This document shows positions 8,222-16,484 of a stretch of 64,000 bases of DNA, in pieces. The stretch comes from Aestuariibacter sp. (GTDB lineage Bacteria; Pseudomonadota; Gammaproteobacteria; Enterobacterales; Alteromonadaceae). The position numbers and the translations under genes were made by a program. The notes under the pieces are model-generated. The model worked only from the letters and a program-made list of their open reading frames with translations. It ran no database searches and had not been told where the DNA came from. Every line of letters starts with the position of its first letter. The stretch's first letter is position 1. The stretch covers positions 3,613,328-3,677,327 of the forward strand of contig CP051238.1 in the NCBI GenBank assembly GCA_017794925.1, in the 5' to 3' direction.

Positions 8222-8788
8222 TTATTCAGATTCTTCAACCACCAGCTCGTCGTCTACTGCTTCGACGTCAGAAGTATTTTTAGCGATTTCAACCGCCAGG
8301 GCACGAGCACTTTCACTCTCAACGGTCCCTTTCAGCTTCACATGACCCTTGGTCACATCCACATCAATATCCAGACCTGAAATGTCGCTATCCATTAGCA
8401 ATTTGGATTTAACAACAGTCGCAATCTTCGCGTCTTTCAGTTCTTGTGAAACCGGCTTTTCAACGGCTTTTTCGTCGCTGTCGTCCATATTAATAATAGA
8501 AAGCTGATTATCGACTTCAGATACCCCATCAATACCTGCTACCAGTTCTTCAGCCAGCTTTTTATCGATACGGCTGTCTACCTTACCGGTAAGAATGACA
8601 ACGCCATCTTTAACATCGGTGTTGATGTCGAACGAATTCAGATGTGTATTAAACAGTAAAGACGCTTCTGCCTTACCATCAATCCAGGCATCTTTTGCCT
8701 TGTCTTCCCATTCAGTTGAAGCGTGTACAGAGGTTGCAGTTGTAGCAATTAAGCCAGCTGCGATACATGATAGAAGTGAACGTTTCAT
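8222..8788 (-). CDS. Periplasmic protein with two BON domains (OsmY-like)
   Basis: This 188-residue protein has a signal peptide (cleavage after VHA) and two BON repeats, about residues 35-100 and 118-185. Each shows the family pattern: an acidic helix, DVKDGVVILTGKVDS or DVTKGHVKLKGTVES, and a Val-containing final strand. BON proteins such as OsmY and DolP bind membranes and support outer-membrane integrity under stress. A ribosome-binding site (GGAGATATTCC) precedes the start. It is monocistronic. Confidence 0.88.
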   Translation of the reverse strand: MKRSLLSCIAAGLIATTATSVHASTEWEDKAKDAWIDGKAEASLLFNTHLNSFDINTDVKDGVVILTGKVDSRIDKKLAEELVAGIDGVSEVDNQLSIINMDDSDEKAVEKPVSQELKDAKIATVVKSKLLMDSDISGLDIDVDVTKGHVKLKGTVESESARALAVEIAKNTSDVEAVDDELVVEESE

Positions 8789-8984
8789 GGAATATCTCCT
8801 GTTTAGAGTTCACAGACTCTACAGCGAGATTCAGGCCAACATTGCAAGCCATTGTTTTAATTAAAAAACAAATAATTTTATTAGACTAAAGGTCAAGATA
8901 TCTGTAGCTATTTCTCGACACTTTGTAGAAGTTACCGGTGAGAGAATGACCTTTTTGGGTATTAGCCGCTGCTATTGAATAAAA

Positions 8985-9578
8985 TCAGGAAGCCGCTTGT
9001 GGAGAAACGCTGGCAGTTTTAGAGCCTGCACGTTTTTTATTCAGAACCGTCTGAATAGAGGCACAAATATTTTCGCGCTTCTTGAAATAGCTCAGCGCAA
9101 TTAGCGTGTCGTCACTCGGCCAGATAGCCTGCTGAAGTAAGAACTTATCATTCTCAGACAGCTCTCTGGTGTCCAGCTCAATCGCAACCGCCTTTTTATT
9201 GGGCTTCAACACCGTAGGGGAAGCACCTTTTACAATAGACGGAGACACAAATAAAAACTGGCGGGAAATAGGATCTTTTACCACGCCTAGTCTGCCATGG
9301 TAATACAAAATAGCAGGCCAGCCCTCGGCAATACGGCTTTGATAAAAAATTAGAAACGTGAACAACAGCAGCACAATAAACGTCATGCTGACAAAGAACA
9401 TCGACAGACCAGGCGCAACGGTGACCACACCAGCAATAGCGATAACAAATAACATCCAGAAACCAAACACCCGACGCAATACGTACGGCGAAACGCCAGA
9501 CAGTACCTGCGCATGTTTGATTTCCTGAGGTTCAAGTTGGAATAGGCTTACCAACGAATTTGTTTTCACGTCATTCAA
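8985..9578 (-). CDS. Membrane protein of unknown function, two helices
   Basis: This 197-residue protein has two adjacent hydrophobic helices (about 40-60 and 63-83) between a short cytoplasmic N-terminus and a soluble C-terminal domain of about 110 residues that ends in a Ser/Ala tail. The soluble part contains GRLGVVKDPISRQFLFVSPS, suggesting a small beta-rich domain like a PH-type or YcxB-like fold, but this is not firm. It is a single gene, divergent from the dld side. Confidence 0.55.
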   Translation of the reverse strand: MNDVKTNSLVSLFQLEPQEIKHAQVLSGVSPYVLRRVFGFWMLFVIAIAGVVTVAPGLSMFFVSMTFIVLLLFTFLIFYQSRIAEGWPAILYYHGRLGVVKDPISRQFLFVSPSIVKGASPTVLKPNKKAVAIELDTRELSENDKFLLQQAIWPSDDTLIALSYFKKRENICASIQTVLNKKRAGSKTASVSPQAAS

Positions 9579-9908
9579 AATTAAAATCTACTATTGATAG
9601 TGATCTAATCACATGATACCCAATTGTAGTATTATCAAAAAGGTTTAATGTGAACTTTTCGCCGAAAAAACAGCTGCATAAGTCAATTGACCAACAATAC
9701 GTCAAACGCAGTGTAAACGGTGACGAATGTTATACGTTAATACTGTCTCTTTTGATTATAATTACGGCGACATAGCGCCATAATCAACATTTAATTCTGT
9801 ATTTTCTGGCACATTAACAGCGCACCTTATTACCCAGAATTTCGCCAGTATGTTTATGTTGATTGCTGTGCTCAGTGAAAGTTCAACAGATATAAAAGGA
9901 TTACAACA
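9579..9908. other. 330-nt divergent intergenic region before dld
   Basis: AT-rich stretch holding the start of the minus-strand membrane-protein gene and the dld upstream region. A TATAAT lies at 9757-9762 without a good -35. A 41-codon GTG ORF (9650-9775) with an AAGG ribosome-binding site and a hydrophobic C-terminus is the only other thing seen. Confidence 0.4.
9650..9775 (+). CDS. Possible 41-residue membrane peptide (uncertain)
   Basis: GTG start at 9650 with AAAAAGG 7 nt upstream. The peptide has a basic N-terminal half (FSPKKQLHK) and a hydrophobic C-terminus (YTLILSLLIIITAT), so it could be a single-pass micropeptide. There is no family evidence, and it may be chance in an AT-rich intergenic region. 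Confidence 0.2.
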   Translation: MNFSPKKQLHKSIDQQYVKRSVNGDECYTLILSLLIIITAT

Positions 9909-11609
9909 ATGTCAGGACACCCTGTCGTCACATCACTAACGGCGCTGTTAAGCGAAGCATTCGTTCTGACCCGCTCAGAACAAACTGAACACTACCGTTC
10001 CGGATGGCGTTCGGGTCAGGGGGAGGCCCTTGCAGTTGCATTTCCGCAAACGCTATTACAACTTTGGGAAACACTGGAAGTCTGTGTAAAACAAAATTGC
10101 ATTATTATTATGCAAGCGGCCAAGACAGGCTTAACTGAAGGCTCAACACCAAGTGGCCATGATTACGACCGCGATATAATCGTTATCAATACGTTAGCCA
10201 TGAACGACCTGGTGCTACTGGGCAACGGCGAGCAAGTATTGAGCTTCCCTGGTACCACGTTACATCAACTGGAAACCGCACTGAAACCACTGGGGCGAGC
10301 CCCCCACTCCGTGATTGGCTCGTCTTGCCTTGGGGCTTCTGTTATTGGCGGTATTGCCAACAATTCAGGCGGCGCACTGGTAAAACGGGGCCCAGCGTAT
10401 ACTGAGCTGGCTCTCTTTGCCCGGGTAACCGAAAAAGGTGAATTGGAACTGGTCAATCATTTGGATATCCCATTAGGTGATTCGCCCAGAGAAATGTTAC
10501 AAAACCTGCAAACCGGTCAGTTTGATAAGCAATGGTTACCGACCACACGAAAAGCCAGTGCTTCAGATTACGAAGCGCGATTACGCGATATTAACGCAAA
10601 CACGCCAAGTCGCTTTAATGCCGATACCAGCCGCCTTTATGAAGCGAGCGGATGCGCAGGCAAGCTGGCTGTATTTGCTGTAAGACTGGACACGTTTAAA
10701 ACGGCGCGAAAAGAGAAAACCTATTACATAGGTACCAATAATCCGGATGTTCTTACCAACTTGCGACGCGACATTCTGGGCACGTTTAAACACCTCCCTG
10801 AGGTGGGTGAATACATGCACAGAGATATCTTTGACATAGCCAGGGACTATGGGAAGGACACGTTTCTGAGTGTTAAACACCTGGGCACCCAGCGTTTGCC
10901 TAAACTTTTTGCCTTAAAGGGGAGAATTGATGCCGTACTCAACAAACAATCCTGGCTACCCGACTTTCTCTCCGACCGCATAATGCAAGGTATTGCCAAC
11001 TGCTTCCCGTCTCATCTTCCTGCTCGTCTCACAGCCTACCGAGACTTATACGAACATCACCTCATATTAAAAATGAGTGATGACGGCATCACAGAAGCAG
11101 ATACTTATCTCGCCGAGTTTTTTTCGCAGAATCACCAGCAGGGCGACTACTTTTCCTGCTCAGAGGAAGAGGCAGCCAGCGCGTATCTGAATCGCTTTGC
11201 TGCAGCAGGCGCCGCTATTCGCTACCAGTTGTTAAACCAGCAACACGTCGGCGACATGATCGCTTTGGATATTGCGCTAAAGCGAAACGAGACAAACTGG
11301 GTAGAATCACTGCCAGACAGTATTAGTCAACATATCGACCAATCCCTCTATTACGGTCATTTCTTCTGCCATGTGTTTCATCAGGACTACGTATTGAAAA
11401 AAGGTGCAGATGCGAAAGAGGTCAAAGCGGCTATGCTGGCATTGCTGGATAGCAGAGAAGCTAAATACCCCGCTGAACATAATGTCGGGCATTTATATAA
11501 AGCAGAAGATGGACTGGCTGCGTTTTACAGGGAACTGGATCCCACCAATACGTTTAATCCCGGTGTAGGAAAGCTCGACAAACATAAACGTCAGTGTGGG
11601 TGCTGTTAA
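9909..11609 (+). CDS. dld: Quinone-dependent D-lactate dehydrogenase
   Basis: This 566-residue protein matches E. coli Dld (571 residues) throughout. It is a peripheral inner-membrane FAD enzyme that oxidises D-lactate to pyruvate and passes electrons to quinone. Diagnostic segments are AAKTGLTEGSTPSG and GGIANNSGGALVKRGPAY of the PCMH-type FAD domain (residues about 68-180), the membrane-binding central part with many basic residues, and a C-terminus with NPGVGKLDKHKRQCGCC. The C-terminal Cys cluster is typical of this group. A ribosome-binding site (AAAGGA) precedes the ATG. A lactate permease gene lies 33 kb downstream in the window. Confidence 0.95.
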   Translation: MSGHPVVTSLTALLSEAFVLTRSEQTEHYRSGWRSGQGEALAVAFPQTLLQLWETLEVCVKQNCIIIMQAAKTGLTEGSTPSGHDYDRDIIVINTLAMNDLVLLGNGEQVLSFPGTTLHQLETALKPLGRAPHSVIGSSCLGASVIGGIANNSGGALVKRGPAYTELALFARVTEKGELELVNHLDIPLGDSPREMLQNLQTGQFDKQWLPTTRKASASDYEARLRDINANTPSRFNADTSRLYEASGCAGKLAVFAVRLDTFKTARKEKTYYIGTNNPDVLTNLRRDILGTFKHLPEVGEYMHRDIFDIARDYGKDTFLSVKHLGTQRLPKLFALKGRIDAVLNKQSWLPDFLSDRIMQGIANCFPSHLPARLTAYRDLYEHHLILKMSDDGITEADTYLAEFFSQNHQQGDYFSCSEEEAASAYLNRFAAAGAAIRYQLLNQQHVGDMIALDIALKRNETNWVESLPDSISQHIDQSLYYGHFFCHVFHQDYVLKKGADAKEVKAAMLALLDSREAKYPAEHNVGHLYKAEDGLAAFYRELDPTNTFNPGVGKLDKHKRQCGCC

Positions 11610-11705
11610 TGACAAAAATCAGCCCCCTCTGACGATTGAAGGACCAAGTGCGACAATTTGCCGCACGCGCAGCCACATTCTCCACATTACAATGCTCACA
11701 GAAAC

Positions 11706-11765
11706 ATCAGGTAATCACCTAAGTGACTTCTCATTTAGGATAAATATAAGCAATCAGGTTACCTG
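11706..11765 (+). promoter_or_regulatory. Promoter and two palindromes upstream of the copper receptor
   Basis: A -35 GTGACT (11723-11728) and -10 TATAAG (11745-11750), 16 nt apart, give a start near 11757. One palindrome, AGGT-AATC-ACCT (11709-11720), abuts the -35, and another, CAGGT-T-ACCTG (11755-11765), covers the start site. Both are preceded by ATC, so they look like two copies of one operator (ATCAGGT...ACCT). Confidence 0.5.
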
Positions 11766-11794
11766 CTAATTGTACATTTGATCAGGAGAACACG

Positions 11795-14053
11795 TTGCGT
11801 AACCGCCCCTTATCCCCTCTGTTTATTTCAGGTATCACTGCTTTGTCAGTTCAATGTGCAATTGCTGACGCATCCAATGATAACGACATAGAGCATGTGA
11901 AAGTTGATGGACATTCACCCGCTTTACATCAACATGCCCACGGTTTAAGCCAGGAAGAGATCCAAAGTGCACTGGGCTCAACCAGTGACAGTGCTGACTT
12001 GCTGCGAAGTTTGCCCGGCGTTCACGTTAATTCGGCTGGAGGGCTGTCTGGTCTGCCAGCCATACGCGGATTGGCGGATGACCGTTTGCGAATTCAAACC
12101 GATGGTATGGATTTAATCTCATCCTGCCCAAATCACATGAACCCGCCCCTATCCTACCTGTCGCCATCAGCTCTGGCTGACGTAACGGTTTTTGCCACGA
12201 TTACACCTGTCAGTCAGGGTGGAGATAGTATCGGAGGCACAATCAGCGCTATCAGAAAGCGGCCCGAACTCGCCGTGCCTGGTGAAAGCACGTCGGTAAG
12301 CGGAGATGTCGGTGGATACTGGCGCAACAATAATCAGGCACAGGGCATTCAGGCAAATCTTAGCATTGCGAGCGCACAATGGGGTTTACTTTACAGCGGT
12401 AATACAAGTAAAGCTGAGAACTATCATGCGAGTCGCCCTTTTAAAGCAACGCGATCTACAGGCAGGCCAAACCACACGCTAAACCTCGACGAGGTGGGCT
12501 CGACGGCTTATAAAACGCAAAACCACAATCTTGCGTTGCGGTTCCAGCTTGCTACTCATGATTTTGATATTCAGATAAACCACCAGAGCATGCCTTATCA
12601 GCTGTATCCAAACCAGCGAATGGATTTACTGAACAACGATCAGCGAAGTATCAATCTTGCGTGGCGACATCAAACTGACTGGGGAAATGTCATTACGCGT
12701 ATCTACCAAGAGAACATCGATCACTTCATGAACTTTGGCGAAGACAAGCAGCGCTGGTACGGCACGCTAGCCCCAATGGGCACACCATGCAGCCCTATTC
12801 GCTTTATGGGCGACTCGGAAGGCACATGCGCAGATGGTATGCCTATGTACAGTGAATCTGTATTGAAGGCGGCTACCTCAGATATCGAATGGATGCGCAA
12901 CGACAGGGACACCCTTCGATTTGGAGCGGGTCTTCAACGTTACACATTGGACGATTACTGGACCGCGTCAGGCGGAGCCATGGGGCCTGATACGTTTGAG
13001 AACATCGATGACGGACATCGAGACCGCGTATTTGTGTACGTGGAACGTGAACAGAATTTCACATCCTCGATAGCGGCTAATTACGGTGTCAGGGCTGAGA
13101 ACATCAGTTTCAGCACCGGCGGCGTGCAGGGTTACTCCACCATGCCAAATGCACCGGGTATGCAGTATATGCAAGCCCAGCAATTCAATGCAGGTCCGCT
13201 TGAAGACAATCAGTTTAACCTGGATATTACCGCAGCACTCAACTTGATAGTCAACAACGAACTGAACACCGAGCTCGGTATTTCCAGAAAAGTGCGTTCA
13301 CCAAACCTTTATGAAAAATACACCTGGTCCAGCTGGATGATGGCTGCTTCGATGAATAACACGGTCGGAGACGGCAATGGCTACGTGGGCAATGCCAACT
13401 TAAGTGCCGAAACAGCCTACTCATTATCAGCCAGTCTGATCTGGAAACCACAAGGCAATGTGGCTCAAATAACCCTTTCACCCTACTTCACGTATGTCGA
13501 AGACTACATTGATACGGTCGCGGCAAACACCCAGTGGCAACCCGGGCAATTCAATGTGCTTAGCTACGAGAATCAGACTGCCAGACTCTATGGGATTGAT
13601 ATCAGCGCTGGCTACCGTTATGAAACTCATTCACTGGGTAACATAGATATCACAAGTTCAGTAAGCTTCTCGCACACCGAAAACACAGAGACAGGAAGTA
13701 GCCTGTATCAAACACTGCCTTTTTATGGCAACCTCACAGTCAGACACACCTCAGGGCCATGGGAAACTGAACTTAACTGGGAGTTTGCTGCCGCTAAAAC
13801 AGATATTTCTGAGATCCGAAACGAAGTTAAGACGGCTGGCTATGGCATATTGGGTTTGCAAACAGGCTATGTTTCAACACAGTTTCGAATTGATATTGGT
13901 GTTAAAAATCTACTCGATAAGTTTTACTTTGACCCAACGGCCGGTACCTATACCGGTCAGGGAATGACGATGGCATTAAATGGTATTCCCTTTGGCATTG
14001 CAGTACCCGGTATGGGTAGAAATGCCTTTGTCAGTTCAACGGTTTATTTTTGA
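11795..14053 (+). CDS. TonB-dependent copper receptor, OprC/NosA-like
   Basis: This 752-residue outer-membrane protein starts at TTG 11795 behind CAGGAG and has a signal peptide ending near ADA. A His-rich N-terminal segment (HVKVDGHSPALHQHAHG) is followed by the plug (LLRSLPGVHV, LPAIRGLADDRLRI) and a C-terminal barrel ending in a Phe (TVYF). The plug carries CPNHM (Cys111 to Met115) and the barrel carries His310-Phe-Met312. These correspond to the CxxxM and HxM copper-binding motifs described for Pseudomonas OprC, so copper uptake is the likely job. The genes that follow on the same strand are a RegB/RegA-like pair and two PepSY membrane proteins. Confidence 0.88.
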   Translation: MRNRPLSPLFISGITALSVQCAIADASNDNDIEHVKVDGHSPALHQHAHGLSQEEIQSALGSTSDSADLLRSLPGVHVNSAGGLSGLPAIRGLADDRLRIQTDGMDLISSCPNHMNPPLSYLSPSALADVTVFATITPVSQGGDSIGGTISAIRKRPELAVPGESTSVSGDVGGYWRNNNQAQGIQANLSIASAQWGLLYSGNTSKAENYHASRPFKATRSTGRPNHTLNLDEVGSTAYKTQNHNLALRFQLATHDFDIQINHQSMPYQLYPNQRMDLLNNDQRSINLAWRHQTDWGNVITRIYQENIDHFMNFGEDKQRWYGTLAPMGTPCSPIRFMGDSEGTCADGMPMYSESVLKAATSDIEWMRNDRDTLRFGAGLQRYTLDDYWTASGGAMGPDTFENIDDGHRDRVFVYVEREQNFTSSIAANYGVRAENISFSTGGVQGYSTMPNAPGMQYMQAQQFNAGPLEDNQFNLDITAALNLIVNNELNTELGISRKVRSPNLYEKYTWSSWMMAASMNNTVGDGNGYVGNANLSAETAYSLSASLIWKPQGNVAQITLSPYFTYVEDYIDTVAANTQWQPGQFNVLSYENQTARLYGIDISAGYRYETHSLGNIDITSSVSFSHTENTETGSSLYQTLPFYGNLTVRHTSGPWETELNWEFAAAKTDISEIRNEVKTAGYGILGLQTGYVSTQFRIDIGVKNLLDKFYFDPTAGTYTGQGMTMALNGIPFGIAVPGMGRNAFVSSTVYF

Positions 14054-14144
14054 CATTGCGGGCGCACGAGTAACGGCTGCCATCCTTATGCGTTGATGAT
14101 AAGCTAAGTGTTTTACAGTCGACATCGAGGCAATACCACTCACC

Positions 14145-15200
14145 ATGCTCTTGCTGCTTTACTTAGCACTATTTGGAAAACACCGGGCGCCCGTGATGCT
14201 CGTGCTTGCGCTGGTATTGTTTGAGATTATTGTACTCAATACCTCGATAGCGTTAAATGGCGCAGCCAGTAACCCTTTTTCCAGTGTACTGCTGGTACCG
14301 CTCATTCTAGGGTTAATCTGGCTACCGGCTTTTCCCGGCCTGATTGTATTAGTTGTCAGCGTAATAGCTCAAGGCATGCAGCTACTTGCCCCTGTTAGCG
14401 ATCATCACGGTGCCATGATGCAAAGTCATGCTCAGAGTATGATCGTAAGCTTTATAGCAACAAGTTGTCTAATTACTGCCGTTATACACTTTTTTAAATA
14501 CCAATTGAGATTAAAACAAGCGGCTATTCAGCAAATGCGGGAACGTCAGCTGCGCGACGAACAGTTACTGGCAATCGGTACCGCTGCAGCCCAGTTAACA
14601 CATGACGCCGCAACGCCCGTACAAACTATGCAATTGTTAATCGAAGAACTTGAAGACGCCCCGGATTCTCCGGACTTAGCCGAACTGGTCACCCAATTCA
14701 AGATACTCCAAACGTTGCTCGGTAATTGGCGTGAAGTCGCAGACGAAGTGCGGGACGCAAAAGTAAGTATTATCCCCATTCCGGTCATACTCGATAACAC
14801 CAGGCACATTGTTCGACTTAGTCGTCCGGAAGCAAATGTACATTGGCCCGCCATAGATGCCACCATTAAACAAGCAACAATTGAAGCTGATCGCACCCTG
14901 GTTCCGGCACTTGCCAGCATTGTCATTAACGCATGTGACGGGGCAAAACAACATGAAGCCAGTGTAAATATTAATACCAGCATAGCTGATGGACGCTGGG
15001 TATTAACCGTCGACAACCCTCACGATGATGCAATGCCATTCCACAACAACCTGGGCTCAAAAATGATGACCAGCGAGACTGGATTAGGAATGGGTGCGGT
15101 GCTATCAAATGCAACCATAGAAAAATTTAATGGCAACGTACACTGGCAACACAAAGAAAGTCACATATTAACCACGGTAAAGCTTCCAGTATGCAAATGA
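14145..15200 (+). CDS. RegB/PrrB-like sensor histidine kinase
   Basis: This 351-residue kinase has a membrane domain (helices near 16-34, 46-60, 63-81 and 98-117, plus a short N-terminal one), an H-box with His153 (AAQLTHDAATPVQTM) and an ATPase domain (IVINACDGAKQ, TGLGMGAVLSN). Residues 39-45 read GAASNPF, close to the RegB quinone-sensing heptapeptide GGxxNPF. The loop between the last two helices (residues 82-97) should face the periplasm and is rich in His and Met (SDHHGAMMQSHAQSM), which suggests metal binding. The stop overlaps the regulator start by 10 nt. The ATG has only a distant GAGG upstream. Confidence 0.8.
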   Translation: MLLLLYLALFGKHRAPVMLVLALVLFEIIVLNTSIALNGAASNPFSSVLLVPLILGLIWLPAFPGLIVLVVSVIAQGMQLLAPVSDHHGAMMQSHAQSMIVSFIATSCLITAVIHFFKYQLRLKQAAIQQMRERQLRDEQLLAIGTAAAQLTHDAATPVQTMQLLIEELEDAPDSPDLAELVTQFKILQTLLGNWREVADEVRDAKVSIIPIPVILDNTRHIVRLSRPEANVHWPAIDATIKQATIEADRTLVPALASIVINACDGAKQHEASVNINTSIADGRWVLTVDNPHDDAMPFHNNLGSKMMTSETGLGMGAVLSNATIEKFNGNVHWQHKESHILTTVKLPVCK

Positions 15201-15739
15201 CTCCTCCCTCACTTTTGCTGATTGTCGACGACGATGAACACTATACACGTGTTCTGAAACGTCGATTTGAGCAATGCACCGACCTTCAGATAATGTGCTT
15301 TCAGAGAGCATCGGAGGCTTTAACGTTTACCGCCTCCTCCCCCGTTTTTGGCATATTGCTGGATATGATGATGGAGGATGAAACAGGGTTGGATTATGTT
15401 TCTGCTCTTCGAGCAGCATTCAGTCCGGAACACCTGATTATCATGACCGGTTATGCAAGCATCGCCACAACGGTAACTGCAATGAAACGCGGAGCGACAG
15501 ACTATGTTGCCAAACCCATAACATTTAAAGAACTGTTGCAGAAGTTAGCATTAAAAGCTGAAAATGCGGGTGAAGTTGCACCGACATCACCACTCACAGC
15601 TGCGCAGATTGAATGGGAGCACATTCAACGCGTGCTCGCCGACAATCAGGGCAATATTTCCAGAACGGCCGAAGCGCTGGGCATGCACCGGCGCAGTTTG
15701 CAGCGAAAATTACAAAAGCATTCGCCATTAAAACAGTAA
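15191..15739 (+). CDS. RegA/PrrA-family response regulator
   Basis: This 182-residue regulator has a receiver (acidic triad at residues 13-15, phospho-acceptor Asp58 in LLDMMMEDETGLD, Thr in IIMTGY, Lys in VAKPI) joined to a Fis-type HTH (about 138-182). The segments WEHIQRVLADNQGNIS and MHRRSLQRKLQKHSP are typical of RegA/PrrA/ActR, which link redox state to gene expression. With the RegB-like kinase it forms a complete pair inside the copper cluster, so the target is probably the receptor and PepSY genes. Confidence 0.88.
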   Translation: MQMTPPSLLLIVDDDEHYTRVLKRRFEQCTDLQIMCFQRASEALTFTASSPVFGILLDMMMEDETGLDYVSALRAAFSPEHLIIMTGYASIATTVTAMKRGATDYVAKPITFKELLQKLALKAENAGEVAPTSPLTAAQIEWEHIQRVLADNQGNISRTAEALGMHRRSLQRKLQKHSPLKQ

Positions 15740-15746
15740 AAGCACA

Positions 15747-16484
15747 ATGAAAACATTAGCGATAAAATCCAGAACTCTGCATAAATGGCTGATGCGATTC
15801 ATCGGCATCCAAATGTTGATATGGGCAGTTACCGGTCTGTATATGGTGAGTCTGGATATTCATTTCATCCATGGTGAAACGCTGTCAGATGAAAAACACA
15901 CCGCATTTCCCCTTAATGACGCAACCTACCCTATCGCGTCATTGCTTGAACGCTACCCCACTGCAACCGATATTGTCCTGTACAAACGCCTGAATACCCT
16001 GGCCTACCGATTTAAACTAGCTAATAGCAAACAGTGGACGGTGATAGAGGCAACAAAAGGTGGCGTTTTGGGATTATTAACCCAATCCGAAGCAGCTGAG
16101 ATAGCTCTTCATGCCGCAACCACGTCCGGCACGATTGCGTCCACAAAACTCATCGATTTACCTCAGGCGACACCAGCAGAACTAAGCCCACGCTGGCTGC
16201 CAGTCTGGCAAATAAAATTTGATGACCTGGCCGGTACCACGTTTTACATTCAGCAGGCAACGGGGCAAATTGTAACCCGGCGACACACCTACTGGCGGGC
16301 TTTTGACTGGATGTGGCGATTACATATCATGGATTACGATGACGGTGAAAACGTCGCGAGCCCGTTGCTCACCCTGTTGACTATCCTTGCGACGCTGGCC
16401 ATTATCAGCGGCATTATCTTATTGATTAGCAGACTCATACCCGCTCGAAAAATTGCTGTCAATAAAGGAGGTGTGCATGATTAA
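15747..16484 (+). CDS. PepSY-associated membrane protein
   Basis: This 245-residue protein has an N-terminal helix beginning HKWLMRFIGIQMLIWAVTG, a periplasmic PepSY-like domain (about 40-190) and a C-terminal membrane helix preceded by the conserved WRLHIMDYDDGE. The same pattern (HKWL...helix...LH-MDY) occurs in the next gene, so the two are paralogues. Relatives include PepSY membrane proteins that reduce metal-siderophore complexes in the periplasm, such as FpvG. It starts 7 nt after the regA-like stop and overlaps the next gene by 8 nt. Confidence 0.75.
   Translation: MKTLAIKSRTLHKWLMRFIGIQMLIWAVTGLYMVSLDIHFIHGETLSDEKHTAFPLNDATYPIASLLERYPTATDIVLYKRLNTLAYRFKLANSKQWTVIEATKGGVLGLLTQSEAAEIALHAATTSGTIASTKLIDLPQATPAELSPRWLPVWQIKFDDLAGTTFYIQQATGQIVTRRHTYWRAFDWMWRLHIMDYDDGENVASPLLTLLTILATLAIISGIILLISRLIPARKIAVNKGGVHD

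Noticed and set aside
14546-15016. 156-codon minus-strand ORF in the sensor kinase gene
   Set aside because: Overlaps the H-box and ATPase regions of the kinase on the other strand; low-complexity product.
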